Below are positions 55,402-63,832 of a stretch of DNA of 64,000 nucleotides, piece by piece. The notes under the pieces were generated by a model, which saw only the letters and a list, made by a program, of their open reading frames with translations, ran no database searches and was not told the origin of the DNA. The translations under genes and the position numbers were made by a program. Position 1 is the first letter of the stretch, and each line of letters starts with the position of its first letter. This DNA comes from Aneurinibacillus thermoaerophilus (GTDB taxonomy: Bacteria > Bacillota > Bacilli > Aneurinibacillales > Aneurinibacillaceae): contig NZ_FNDE01000014.1 of assembly GCF_900099925.1 (NCBI RefSeq), positions 17,448 through 81,447 on the forward strand. Reading direction: 5' to 3'.

Positions 55402-55923
55402 GTGGGAATGATAAATGGATGTTGTGGAAATGTTGGGACTCTTGGACAAGTTAAGTTCACTGTAAATTGCGTTTGCAAGGTATTACGTCAACTTATACCT
55501 AAGCAAAAAGCAGCGTGTACATCAGGTTGTTTTCCTAATAATGGTGATGATGGTGTGATTCCATTTGTTCTGACTAATACAGCTGGTACCCTTCATTTTG
55601 CATTTGGTAATATCGGTGGAGGTTCAGGAACAGCGCCAGGAGACTGCTTTGTTACACCTTTCTTTACAGTCGTAAGTGTTGATAATAATTGCTGTGCGGT
55701 ACTTGAATTGCTGCAACCAAATGTAGATTTATTAGCTGGCGCTGGCGCTATTTGTTGTCTTCCAATAAATGCTGTCTGTAATGTTACTGAATTAACGAGA
55801 ACAGGAATTTGCGTTAATGTCGATTTGAATTGCTTTTGCCAAGTTAACTGCCTCGATCCATCTCTTATTATAAATAATGGAAACATTGGTATTGCTGCTA
55901 GACGTCGTCAAACAGGAAAATAA
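55402..55923 (+). CDS. CotY/CotZ-like exosporium or spore-coat protein
   Basis: A 173-residue, cysteine-rich protein with 16 Cys. The layout follows the CotY/CotZ family: N-terminal NCVCKVLRQL, SGCFPNNGDDGVIPFVL, FAFGNIGG, CFVTPFFTVVSVDNNCCAVLELL, and a C-terminal ICVNVDLNCFCQVNCLDPSLI. In B. cereus and B. anthracis such proteins self-assemble by disulfides into the exosporium basal layer. The GTG at 55402 is nine bases after AAAGGAG; the ATG at 55393 is directly adjacent to that site. Neighbours are two appendage-like proteins, so a spore-surface role is likely. Confidence 0.82.
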   Translation: MGMINGCCGNVGTLGQVKFTVNCVCKVLRQLIPKQKAACTSGCFPNNGDDGVIPFVLTNTAGTLHFAFGNIGGGSGTAPGDCFVTPFFTVVSVDNNCCAVLELLQPNVDLLAGAGAICCLPINAVCNVTELTRTGICVNVDLNCFCQVNCLDPSLIINNGNIGIAARRRQTGK

Positions 55924-55973
55924 AAACTTTATATATGTTATGTTTAATATGAGGGGCGTGGGGATCGGTTAGA

Positions 55974-56002
55974 AACCTTCCGGGAAAGTTCGGGGGGTTT
56001 TT
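55974..56002 (+). terminator. Terminator after the CotY-like gene
   Basis: AACCTTCC pairs with GGGGGGTT (55974-55981 with 55992-55999, G-U pairs included), followed by Ts. Confidence 0.7.
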
Positions 56003-56006
56003 AATT

Positions 56007-56087
56007 TTGCCAACAGGAAGAATCGCCGCTGCTGGTGCGGCAATTTTTGCTCATCAAGCATGGAAACAAACGACAAAGCGTAAATGA
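56007..56087 (+). CDS. Possible 26-residue peptide
   Basis: TTG at 56007 opens a frame ending TGA 56087, encoding a basic peptide beginning MPTGRIAAAGAAIFAHQ. A G-run (55992-55997) is nine bases before it but is part of a terminator stem. A second terminator follows 8 bases after the stop, which slightly favours a real short transcript. Low confidence. Confidence 0.25.
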   Translation: MPTGRIAAAGAAIFAHQAWKQTTKRK

Positions 56088-56095
56088 CAAGGAAC

Positions 56096-56127
56096 CCCGC
56101 TGTTCGATTATCTGGATGGCGGGACTT
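56096..56127 (+). terminator. Terminator-like hairpin
   Basis: CCCGC (56096-56100) and GCGGG (56119-56123), followed by ACTTTTA. Weak T tail. Confidence 0.45.
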
Positions 56128-56293
56128 TTATTACTATTGATAGATAAAATCAGTTGCTGAATCAATGTTATTAGACATTAAGCTTAAAATTGGGTTTCTT
56201 ATAAGTAAGATAGGACATATCATTTTTAAAATATGTGAATAAACTATCAGTAGATAACTAAATGAAATGATATATGAAAGCAGGTGAGCGATT

Positions 56294-56623
56294 ATGGCAA
56301 ATAGATGTACTGTTTTTACTCACTTTCCTAGCGTGTTTATTTCTAGGGGTTGTGACGGTGCAATAATTCCAATATATCAAGTATTTACAGAGCGTTTTCC
56401 TACTGTGACACTTGATATTGATAACTTTGGGAGTTGTCCCGTGACATTGATCGTACAACATCAAAATAGTCCAGATCCAATTATACGAGTTGTTCCGCCC
56501 GATAGACAAATTTCATTGACGGTTAATTTGGTAACCAACATATCTGTTCAATGTAGTAATACACCTGGCGGCACATGTGAATTTTTCGTAGGTTTAGATG
56601 TATCCGGCTGCATTTGTTGCTAG
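56294..56623 (+). CDS. Ena/DUF3992-like endospore-appendage subunit candidate 1
   Basis: A 109-residue protein with no signal peptide or membrane helix, rich in beta strands and with Cys at 5, 20, 48, 87, 95, 106, 108 and 109. Its order of elements (IYQVFTERFPTVTLDI, CPVTLIV, ISLTVNLVTNISVQ, CEFFVGLDV) follows that of the B. cereus Ena subunits as I remember them: IY, PVTIVF, SFTVRRFDTVTILG, GEFFMTIRY. Ena subunits stack into spore appendages and are cross-linked by N-terminal cysteines. The ATG has AGGTGAGCG before it. It is paired with a paralogue at 56752. No database check was possible. Confidence 0.65.
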   Translation: MANRCTVFTHFPSVFISRGCDGAIIPIYQVFTERFPTVTLDIDNFGSCPVTLIVQHQNSPDPIIRVVPPDRQISLTVNLVTNISVQCSNTPGGTCEFFVGLDVSGCICC

Positions 56624-56751
56624 ATTAACTGTTCTGCAAAAGGGGCTAATTAGCACTTCGGCAATATATATCATCTAATAAAAAATATATGAATGAAGCT
56701 GACAATTATAAACAGACAAACGTAATGATTATAAGAAAGTAGGTGAATAGT

Positions 56752-57132
56752 ATGAAAAAGATGTGCAGACCAGGTACTCCTGTAATCTCATGTCCCACAT
56801 CAAACATAGAGAAACGATGCGATGTTTTCACTCACTTTAGTAGTTTCTTTCATACCGGAATATGTGATGGATCTACGATAACAGTATATGAAGCATTTAC
56901 AGCAAGCCTTCCTACTGTAACAATCGATATTGGAAACTTTGGTACGTGTCCTGTGACGTTGATTGTAGCGCGTCAAAATAATCCAACTCCGATTACACAA
57001 GTGATTGCACCAGATATAGAGACTTCATTGACGGTTGATTTAGTAACGAGTATATCTGTTCAATGTAGTACGGGTGGTGGCGAATGTAGTTTTAGTGGAA
57101 ACTTAGACGTATCTGGCTGTATTTGCTGTTAA
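56752..57132 (+). CDS. Ena/DUF3992-like endospore-appendage subunit candidate 2
   Basis: A 126-residue paralogue of the preceding protein: shared CDVFTHF-type start, PTVTIDIGNFGTCPVTLIV, SLTVDLVTSISVQCS, and identical C-terminal LDVSGCICC. It has a longer N-terminal arm with extra Cys at 5 and 14 and ten Cys in all (5, 14, 23, 38, 66, 105, 112, 123, 125, 126). In S-type Ena the flexible N-terminal connector carries Cys that lock successive subunits; the longer arm here suggests a related role or a distinct position in the fibre. ATG 56752 is preceded by AAGTAGGTGA. It is followed by a terminator at 57234. Confidence 0.65.
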   Translation: MKKMCRPGTPVISCPTSNIEKRCDVFTHFSSFFHTGICDGSTITVYEAFTASLPTVTIDIGNFGTCPVTLIVARQNNPTPITQVIAPDIETSLTVDLVTSISVQCSTGGGECSFSGNLDVSGCICC

Positions 57133-57233
57133 ATTAGTTTTCTCGTTCAATCTCAAGATTCTTTCTTTTTGTTAGTGCCTTTCCCTATTAAGGGAATAAC
57201 ATATAGTCTAGTCAATTAAATCATTTCCTTTAT

Positions 57234-57263
57234 CCTCTTCTTTACTCTAAGGAAGAGGTTTTT
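57234..57263 (+). terminator. Terminator of the appendage-like gene pair
   Basis: CCTCTTC (57234-57240) pairs with GAAGAGG (57252-57258), followed by TTTTT. Confidence 0.85.
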
Positions 57264-57309
57264 ATATTTATTGATACTATGTAGAAAATATAAAAAAAGT
57301 TTTCTTTAT

Positions 57310-57429
57310 GACTTTACGAATCCAAACGGCATATGGAGACTTTTTGTTATTGATGATGTTGTTAGAGCAACAGGCAGTATCGCTAGCGGCTGGGAACTGA
57401 CTATTACTACTAGCAGCTCTACTCTATAA
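57310..57429 (+). pseudogene. C-terminal remnant of a P-domain (proprotein-convertase-like) protein
   Basis: A frame reading DFTNPNGIWRLFVIDD, then VVRATGSIASGWELTITT and a TAA at 57427, matches the end of P/Homo-B-like domains (NPNGTW-L-VVDD ... GSI-GGW-LTITT). No start codon with a ribosome site is in frame, so this is the tail of a lost secreted protein. Confidence 0.6.
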
Positions 57430-57702
57430 TATCCATTTAAGCTAATGTTTGATAATGTTTAACACTTGCTGTTCGTTAGCAGTCAATTTAACTTATGGCT
57501 TTTTGTTTTTTGTATTTCTTTAACCCGCTGATCGCCTGTTCTGCTGAGGTGGATCGTTCAGAAACCCCCACTTCAACCTATAAAAAATGGAACAGAAACA
57601 TAAAATATTTAAGCAAAAAGCGTATGCGTTCGATCAAGAAATCAAGCGTTTAAATAAGATTTATAAATAATCAGATTTCCCCTAGTTGCAGCATACCGTC
57701 TC
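57430..57702. other. Degenerate stretch
   Basis: No gene recognised. A 27-codon frame from ATG 57587 (ending KRLNKIYK) has no ribosome site and may be debris. Confidence 0.4.
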
Positions 57703-58046
57703 CTATCTTCTAAGTTTTAGCGTAGAAGGGAGAGGTTCATCACTATCAACTGGGGGGAATTTGTATTTATTGCTTATTAGGAAATACTTTTCTTGTTTGC
57801 CGATCAACTGCCGTAAAGCATCAATATTTACTGGAACGATTCCTGTAGTAATCGTCGGAGCCTCTGTACCACTACCCATGAAATAACTTCGTGATACAAT
57901 AAACCGCCTACTTTAGCTATTTTACTTTCATCCTTCCAATATATACCAATTTCAATCTCATCGGAATGAACAGATACAGGAAAATTCAGATGTTGAAATG
58001 CAAATTCCCCTTGTTTAACAGTTCCAAGAGGTCTTGATACTTGCAA
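57703..58046 (-). pseudogene. Frameshifted gene of unknown family
   Basis: Two adjacent minus-strand frames read as one protein with a one-base shift near 57885. The first (from 58046) contains LGTVKQGEFAFQHLNF and DEIEIGIYWKDESKI; the second continues GSGTEAPTITTGIVPVNID, LRQLIGKQEKYFLISN and ends at TAG 57703. No proper start is present. Family not recognised. Confidence 0.45.
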
Positions 58047-58339
58047 ATTTAACGTTAATTATGGAGAGTAATTACGAAAATATTTATTTAACATCCTTTA
58101 GTTATTGCTGCACAATGAATAATGCGATTAAAATTGAATTTATAAGAACATCATTTCAGATTGATTACTAAAATATGACTATGGTTCCAGGTCAAAGGAT
58201 ATCTTAAAATAATTTCTGGAGTACCAGAGTACAATGTCAAGGCTTGTTCCAGCTTATTATGTAAATTGGTAGTAAGGAAATGATTCGCTTTATTATACAG
58301 TTTTTCATAGAATGTCAAAGAAAGGAATGGAGAAAAGCG

Positions 58340-59482
58340 TTGAAACGACAGGTCGGAAACTTCGGATTGAAGCTTATGCTTGCTCTTGCTACGCTCATTG
58401 GAGCGTTTGCGATTACTCCAGGTCAACTAATACTGGCGGCAACCGATCATCAAATTGAGGAAATAAAAGCGGTAAATAGTTATCTACCCGAGGATATTAA
58501 TAAGCATTGGGCGGCTGATACATTATATGATTTAATTCATGCGGACATTGTAAAAGGATATGTGGATCGAGAGGGGCAAGTAACCATCCAACCTGATAAA
58601 AGAGTGACCCGTGCCGAGTTTGTTGCTTTACTTGTGAATACACTGGGGTTGCAGAAAAATAAAGAACAAGACCCAATAAGCTTTTCAGATATTGAACCGA
58701 ACGAATGGTATTATGAGCCGGTGAATATTGCAAGTTCGCTCGGAATTGTAAAGGGGGTAGGCCGGACGGTATTCGGTCCGAACCGGTATATTACGCGAGG
58801 TGAAATTGCTGCGCTTATCACACGAGCTTTTGCTTACACTGTTGCGTTTGATGAAACGAAAGCAAAACATTTTAAAGATGTCGGACAAGGATATTGGGCT
58901 AGCCGGGAAGTAGCCAAAGCAAGTTCAGTAAAAATTATCAATGGATATCCGGGCGGATATTTTAAACCGTTTGAATATGCGACACGCGCCGAAGCGATGG
59001 TTATGCTCTCCCATGCTCTATACCTTGAGGAAAATGCGGTAGCTTCTGATAAAACGTTGCTTGAGGTGGTACGGACGGCAAATGAGAAGGAAGAACGCGC
59101 GTTCCAGGCTTTAGATATTGCGAGCCTAAAAGAGATTGGAGCGAAGCATTACACAGGCTACCGAAAAGCAACGCACGATTTAACAGTTGCTGTACTACAA
59201 AAACTCAAAGAAGAGGGGTATACGGTACAAATTACCTGTGAAGGCAAATTGGAGGCCCAGGTTATCGGGAAATGGAACCGTATTGCTGTCGTGGAAGTGA
59301 ATGGCTTAACATATCGCTTGAAAGCAGTGAAAGATGGAGAAGAGTTGCAAAGTGTGCAACATGTGAAGGGAATGGTCATGCTTAAGAAAGGACCGATGAT
59401 GAATGAATGGAGAGTATATACTTCCGATGTACCTCTTTTGGTAACGAAAAAAATGTTATCCGTGCTGGAGACACAATCATAA
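58340..59482 (+). CDS. S-layer homology (SLH) domain protein
   Basis: A 380-residue exported protein. A signal peptide (LKLMLALATLIGAFAITP) is followed by three SLH repeats (about residues 50-100: HWAADTLYDLIHADIVKGY; 115-165: WYYEPVNIASSLGIVKGVG; 180-235: YWASREVAKASSVKIINGYPGG). SLH domains bind pyruvylated wall polymer and anchor proteins on the cell surface. The last 150 residues are charged and not recognised. The TTG at 58340 is seven bases after GGAG; a longer frame reaches 58280. It lies between the two halves of the ABC operon. Confidence 0.88.
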   Translation: MKRQVGNFGLKLMLALATLIGAFAITPGQLILAATDHQIEEIKAVNSYLPEDINKHWAADTLYDLIHADIVKGYVDREGQVTIQPDKRVTRAEFVALLVNTLGLQKNKEQDPISFSDIEPNEWYYEPVNIASSLGIVKGVGRTVFGPNRYITRGEIAALITRAFAYTVAFDETKAKHFKDVGQGYWASREVAKASSVKIINGYPGGYFKPFEYATRAEAMVMLSHALYLEENAVASDKTLLEVVRTANEKEERAFQALDIASLKEIGAKHYTGYRKATHDLTVAVLQKLKEEGYTVQITCEGKLEAQVIGKWNRIAVVEVNGLTYRLKAVKDGEELQSVQHVKGMVMLKKGPMMNEWRVYTSDVPLLVTKKMLSVLETQS

Positions 59483-59664
59483 ATTCAGAGACCATACGAT
59501 AAAACAGGGCAACTCAGGCGCTTCGTTTTTTGCTGTTCGTTTGTCTGCTTTGCTTTAGCGCCTTATTCGTATTGACTTTTAGGGTAAAAAGCATACCATG
59601 GAATGTGGAAAAGAGACTGAGGACAGTCACCTTGGTACAGTGTCGTAGGCAAGGAGGACGGAGG

Positions 59665-60450
59665 ATGTTTTATCTTTCGATGTTTTGGGATTATCTTAAA
59701 CAGTATTTTAAGACACGTTTGACATATCGGATGGATTTTATAAACGGGATTGTTTCGGATTTTGTGTTTCAGGCGACCAATCTTATTTTTATTCTTGTTG
59801 TATTTCAACATACGACGCTTTTGAAAGGTTGGACGCGCGACGAGATTATTTTTATTTATGGTTTTTTTCTAGTGCCGTATGCGGTCTTCTCTACTTTTTT
59901 TAATTTATGGGATTTTCAGGAGAAGTACATTATTAAGGGAGAGATGGACAGGGTGTTGACTCGCCCGGCGCATAACCTGTTCCAGGTTATGCTGGAGACG
60001 ATGGATCCGCAGTCGCTGGCAGGAGCGGTAACGGGAATTGTGATTATGCTTTACGCCGGTATGAATATGAAGCTCGATATCGCATGGTATGACCCGTTCG
60101 TCTTTATTTTACTTGTTATTTCCGCCGTTCTTGTGTATGGCGGCGTATATACGGCTATTGCTGCTATCGGCTTTTTCTCTGATTCAAAAACGGGCATTTC
60201 GCCAATGATTTGGAATATCCAAAACTATGGCCGCTATCCAATTAATATATACAATAAAGTGATCCGCTTTCTGCTGACATGGATTTTGCCATTTGCGTTT
60301 GTTGGTATTTATCCAGCCGCGTACTTTTTGAAACGAGAAGAATATTATATGTACACTTTGCTTACTCCTGTAATAGGTTGGGGATTTTTTTGCATGGGGG
60401 TTATGGTATGGAATTTCGGTGTGAAGCATTATCGGGGAGCTGGTTCCTGA
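59665..60450 (+). CDS. ABC-2 type permease (second of pair, COG3694 type)
   Basis: A 261-residue six-helix permease (LTYRMDFINGIVSDFVFQ, DRVLTRPAHNLFQVMLE, GIYPAAYFLKREEYY). ATG 59665 is preceded by AAGGAGGAC; the frame before it is spurious. It belongs functionally with the ATPase at 53199 and permease at 54199 but is cut off from them by the appendage/SLH block. A terminator overlaps its stop. Confidence 0.9.
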   Translation: MFYLSMFWDYLKQYFKTRLTYRMDFINGIVSDFVFQATNLIFILVVFQHTTLLKGWTRDEIIFIYGFFLVPYAVFSTFFNLWDFQEKYIIKGEMDRVLTRPAHNLFQVMLETMDPQSLAGAVTGIVIMLYAGMNMKLDIAWYDPFVFILLVISAVLVYGGVYTAIAAIGFFSDSKTGISPMIWNIQNYGRYPINIYNKVIRFLLTWILPFAFVGIYPAAYFLKREEYYMYTLLTPVIGWGFFCMGVMVWNFGVKHYRGAGS

Positions 60451-60476
60451 AATAAGGAGCCGGCTCTTTTCTTTGT
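60437..60476 (+). terminator. Terminator of the second ABC-2 permease
   Basis: GAGCTGGTTCC (60437-60447) pairs with GGAGCCGGCTC (60456-60466) with G-U pairs, then TTTTCTTT. The stem includes part of the stop codon region. Confidence 0.85.
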
Positions 60477-60542
60477 GTTATGACTGAAAAGTTGGTAAGA
60501 TGAGAAAAGGATTTATTATTACAGAATGGAGGAGTATATAGT

Positions 60543-61016
60543 ATGGCAAACGTAGCAATTGGACAAGCAGCACCGGATTTTACGCTGCCGGCAAGCAACG
60601 GGAAAAATGTTTCACTGCACGATTTTCGCGGCAAAAATGTAGTGCTTTATTTTTATCCGAAAGACAATACACCAGGCTGCACTAGGGAATCGTGTGATTT
60701 TCGCGATAAAGCGGATGAGTTTACCGCAAAAGATACAGTCATTCTCGGGGTAAGCACGGATGATTTGACTTCCCATGAGAAGTTTATCAAAAAGTACAAC
60801 CTTCCATTCCTGCTGCTGAGCGATACGGAAGCGGAAGTGTCTAAGCTGTATGGCGTATATAAGCTTAAGAAAAATTTTGGTAAAGAATACATGGGAATTG
60901 AACGTTCCACATTTATTATCGATAAAGAAGGCCGACTGGTGAAGGAATACCGGAAAGTAAAAGTAGACGGCCATGTGGATGAAGCTCTTGCGTTTATCTC
61001 GGAAAATTTGCAGTAA
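60543..61016 (+). CDS. bcp: Thioredoxin-dependent peroxidase (Bcp/PrxQ)
   Basis: A 157-residue peroxiredoxin. The peroxidatic Cys is in [13 protein letters not shown] and the resolving Cys is five residues later, the PrxQ pattern. It removes hydrogen peroxide and organic peroxides with thioredoxin. B. subtilis ygaF (bcp) sits at the corresponding place before the rrn operon. Confidence 0.96.
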   Translation: MANVAIGQAAPDFTLPASNGKNVSLHDFRGKNVVLYFYPKDNTPGCTRESCDFRDKADEFTAKDTVILGVSTDDLTSHEKFIKKYNLPFLLLSDTEAEVSKLYGVYKLKKNFGKEYMGIERSTFIIDKEGRLVKEYRKVKVDGHVDEALAFISENLQ

Positions 61017-61055
61017 TCAGCGTCGGAGATCATAAAGAAAGGTGAAACGCAGAAT

Positions 61056-61820
61056 ATGAGCTTGGCTTACGAGTGGACGGATTATTACGATATTATCTCC
61101 ACCGGTCTGGAACATGATGTAGAGTTTTATACGGAGCTTGCTCTTGAGGTGAAAGGACCGGTTGTCGATTTAGCATGTGGCACCGGGCGCATTTCCATTC
61201 CGATGGCGCTGAAAGACGTGGAAGTCGTAGGTATCGATGCATGTGAAAGAATGCTTGAAAAAGCACGGGCGAAAGCGAAAATGGCCCGGGTAAGCGATAA
61301 AATCAAATTTGTACATAGCGATATGCGAACATTTGAATTAGGGCGGACTTTTTCTTTAATTATGATTCCTTATCGCTCGTTCTTGCATTTGTTGTCCATA
61401 AAAGACCAGATGGCAGCGCTGCGGCAGGTGAGAAAACATCTTGTTGAAGGCGGAATATTAGCACTGAACGTGTTTGTACCTCAGATTAAGCATTTATATG
61501 AAGAAGATGAGAAAAGCTCGACGCGCGGTATCTATAGTATTCCAGGAAGTGAAGATCGTTTGGTCGTCTGGGATTATACCCGTTATGACCATTTTCAGCA
61601 AATTGCTGAAGTTATACGGCAATATGAACGAACGGATCGAAATGGGATTGTAGTACAGCGTGTGGTCACCCCTTTTCATATTCGCTATATTTTTCCGGCT
61701 GAGCTCCATCATTTGCTTCGGCTGGCAGGATTCAGTGTAATAGGTCGGTATGGAAACTTTTATAAAGAACCATTTGAGTCGAAGAGCACAGAGCTAATTC
61801 TTGTTGCAAAAAAAATATAG
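61056..61820 (+). CDS. Class I SAM-dependent methyltransferase
   Basis: A 254-residue methyltransferase. Motif I is VVDLACGTGRISIPMA near 35, then VVGIDACERMLEKARAKAK, and a post-I FVHSDMRTFEL. The substrate is unknown; the group includes small-molecule methyltransferases near bcp in Bacillales. It is followed after 18 bases by a dehydrogenase gene, probably one transcript. Confidence 0.9.
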   Translation: MSLAYEWTDYYDIISTGLEHDVEFYTELALEVKGPVVDLACGTGRISIPMALKDVEVVGIDACERMLEKARAKAKMARVSDKIKFVHSDMRTFELGRTFSLIMIPYRSFLHLLSIKDQMAALRQVRKHLVEGGILALNVFVPQIKHLYEEDEKSSTRGIYSIPGSEDRLVVWDYTRYDHFQQIAEVIRQYERTDRNGIVVQRVVTPFHIRYIFPAELHHLLRLAGFSVIGRYGNFYKEPFESKSTELILVAKKI

Positions 61821-61838
61821 CCTGGAGGAGGGATGCGG

Positions 61839-62792
61839 ATGAAGGTGGTATCTACGGCAAAGATGAGCCAACGCCATCAGGAGAAGCTAAAGTCTATGTT
61901 TCCCCATCACAATTTCTTCTTTTTCGCTTCTATAAAAGAAGCGGAACAGGAAGTCAAGAATACGGACGTACTGGTTACGTACGGAGAAGATGTAACGCCG
62001 GATAACATATGCGAGATGCGGAGCTTAAAATGGATTCAAGTATTGAGCGCAGGGATGGATTTGATGCCTTTGTCTGTTATTGGGGAGAGAGGTATTCTGG
62101 TTACAAATGCAAGGGGAATTCACAAAATTCCGATGGCGGAATATACATTTGGTGTAATGCTACAGGTGGCGCGTAGAACGAATGAGTTGTATAAAAATCA
62201 ACGAGATAACAATTGGGATCGCAGCATACGTGTGGAAGAACTATACGGAAAGACGCTCGGGATTCTTGGCGTGGGAGCAATAGGGGAGGAAATTGCACGC
62301 CGGGCCCAAGTATTCGGTATGAAGGTAATCGGGGTTACAAAGAGTGGTACGCCCAAACATGCTTGTGACGAAATGTATACTCAAAAGGAATTGGATAAAG
62401 TACTCCCGCGCTGTGATTATATCGTGGTCATCGTACCGTTAACAGAGGAGACGCGCCACCTTATTGGTAAAGAAGAACTGGAAATGATGAAAGAGAGTGC
62501 GGTGTTGATTAATATTGCGCGCGGAGCGGTTATCGATGAAGAAGCACTGAGCGCACACTTGCGTGCAGGTAAGCTGAAAATGGCGGTGCTTGATGTATTT
62601 TCCGAGGAGCCGCTCCCAGAAGCTTCACTTTTTTGGCAACTAGAAAATTGTCTGGTAACTCCTCATATTTCTGGACGCTCGCCTCTATATATGGAACGTG
62701 CTCTGGAAATTTTTCATCATAACCTTGCTGCTTATGACAAAAAAGCAAAGGAAGAGATGATTAATGTAGTTGATTGCCGGCGCGGCTATTAG
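61839..62792 (+). CDS. D-2-hydroxyacid dehydrogenase family protein
   Basis: A 317-residue NAD(P)-dependent oxidoreductase. Its Rossmann motif is LGILGVGAIGEEIARRA, then the catalytic INIARGAVIDEEAL Arg, DVFSEEPLP Glu and the LVTPHISGRSP His. The ATG at 61839 follows GGAGGAGGG well; ATG 61833 is too close. The substrate is unknown; the GHRB-like, hydroxypyruvate/2-ketoacid group fits. Confidence 0.9.
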   Translation: MKVVSTAKMSQRHQEKLKSMFPHHNFFFFASIKEAEQEVKNTDVLVTYGEDVTPDNICEMRSLKWIQVLSAGMDLMPLSVIGERGILVTNARGIHKIPMAEYTFGVMLQVARRTNELYKNQRDNNWDRSIRVEELYGKTLGILGVGAIGEEIARRAQVFGMKVIGVTKSGTPKHACDEMYTQKELDKVLPRCDYIVVIVPLTEETRHLIGKEELEMMKESAVLINIARGAVIDEEALSAHLRAGKLKMAVLDVFSEEPLPEASLFWQLENCLVTPHISGRSPLYMERALEIFHHNLAAYDKKAKEEMINVVDCRRGY

Positions 62793-62842
62793 CTCGTTTT
62801 GCCTTACTTTTTGAAGCGGATAGAATGGTGGGAGGGAAAGGT

Positions 62843-63394
62843 ATGAAAATTTATACCAAATCCGGAGATAAAGGCGACACTAGTTTGCTATATGGGGTTC
62901 GCGTGCCAAAATATGATGCACGTGTGGAAGCCTACGGAACATGTGACGAAGCGAACTCGGCAATTGGGGTGGCATTGTCATACATGCCGCAAGGAAAAGA
63001 ATGGGAAGAGTTTTTTTCGGTTTTTCATGTTGTTCAGACAAAGTTGTTTCATATTGGGGCAGAGCTTGCGACTCCAGCAGGAAAAGAGGTAAGCTGGAAA
63101 ATTGAAGAAGAGGATGTAGAATTACTCGAGAAGATGATTGACAAATGGGATGCTGAGCTCCCTGTACTAAAAAATTTTGTTTTGCCCGGCGGCTCACAGG
63201 CTGGGGCTTCCCTTCACTTGGCACGAACCGTTGTGCGCCGGGCGGAACGTAAAGCGATTTTGGTTCGAGAACAGTTAGAAGTTAATCCTATTGTTATCCG
63301 TTATCTAAATCGCCTTTCGGATTTTTTATTTGTTGCGGCACGTTATGTAAATCATAAGTTAGGAAAAACGGAACCCCCCCTTCATGAAAATTAA
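62843..63394 (+). CDS. pduO: Corrinoid adenosyltransferase, PduO/MMAB type
   Basis: A 183-residue PduO-type ATP:cob(I)alamin adenosyltransferase. Motifs: N-terminal KIYTKSGDKGDTSLLYG, ARVEAYGTCDEANSAIGV, FVLPGGSQAGASLHLARTVVRRAER and YLNRLSDFLFVAARY. It makes adenosylcobalamin. The ATG follows GGGAGGGAAAGGT. Alone here, away from other cobalamin genes. Confidence 0.95.
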   Translation: MKIYTKSGDKGDTSLLYGVRVPKYDARVEAYGTCDEANSAIGVALSYMPQGKEWEEFFSVFHVVQTKLFHIGAELATPAGKEVSWKIEEEDVELLEKMIDKWDAELPVLKNFVLPGGSQAGASLHLARTVVRRAERKAILVREQLEVNPIVIRYLNRLSDFLFVAARYVNHKLGKTEPPLHEN

Positions 63395-63409
63395 ATACAG
63401 GCTAAAAGT

Positions 63410-63449
63410 GCGGCCTCGTTGCAATATAGGGGCCGCTTATATTTTTTTA
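63410..63449 (+). terminator. Terminator of pduO
   Basis: GCGGCC (63410-63415) pairs with GGCCGC (63431-63436), followed by TTATATTTTTTT. Confidence 0.88.
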
Positions 63450-63603
63450 TGATTTGGGTATTGCTTTTAATGTAGGTGTGTGACAAAATAATATTCACTT
63501 GTATTTCAAAAACATTTCTTTTTCCAATATTATTTGTGATGACTTGTTGTTTTAGAGCAATCAGCTTTTTTGAAAACAAAGAGAAATTAGCATAAAAAAC
63601 CTC

Positions 63604-63632
63604 TTGTTCTTTATATTTAAATGTGATATATT
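63604..63632 (+). promoter_or_regulatory. rRNA operon promoter
   Basis: TTGTTC (63604-63609) and TATATT (63627-63632) are 17 bases apart; start near 63640. The hairpin GCCGC-TGAAAC-GCGGTGGC and a typical leader with GAAAACTGAACAGTGAC follow. The region 63450-63603 shows no gene. Confidence 0.65.
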
Positions 63633-63832
63633 TAAAAAGTCGCCGCTGAAACGCGGTGGCAATGAAAAAGAAATTCCTTGAAAACTGAACAGTGACACTC
63701 GTTTGTGTGCGAGGTAAATATCCCATGAAAGTGAAGGTCAGCTTCAAAGTTGATTTCAGGCACTTTTATGGGGTCCGAAAAACATTCTTTACTTTATGAG
63801 CTAGCTTACGAGCTTGCGTATCAATCTTCAAC

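Noticed and set aside
57587..57670. 27-codon frame MEQKHKIFKQK... in the spore island
   Set aside because: No ribosome binding site and no family; taken as debris between two relics.
58151..58426. 91-codon minus-strand frame at the start of the SLH gene
   Set aside because: It overlaps the SLH signal peptide in antisense, has no ribosome site, and the plus-strand gene explains the coding signal.
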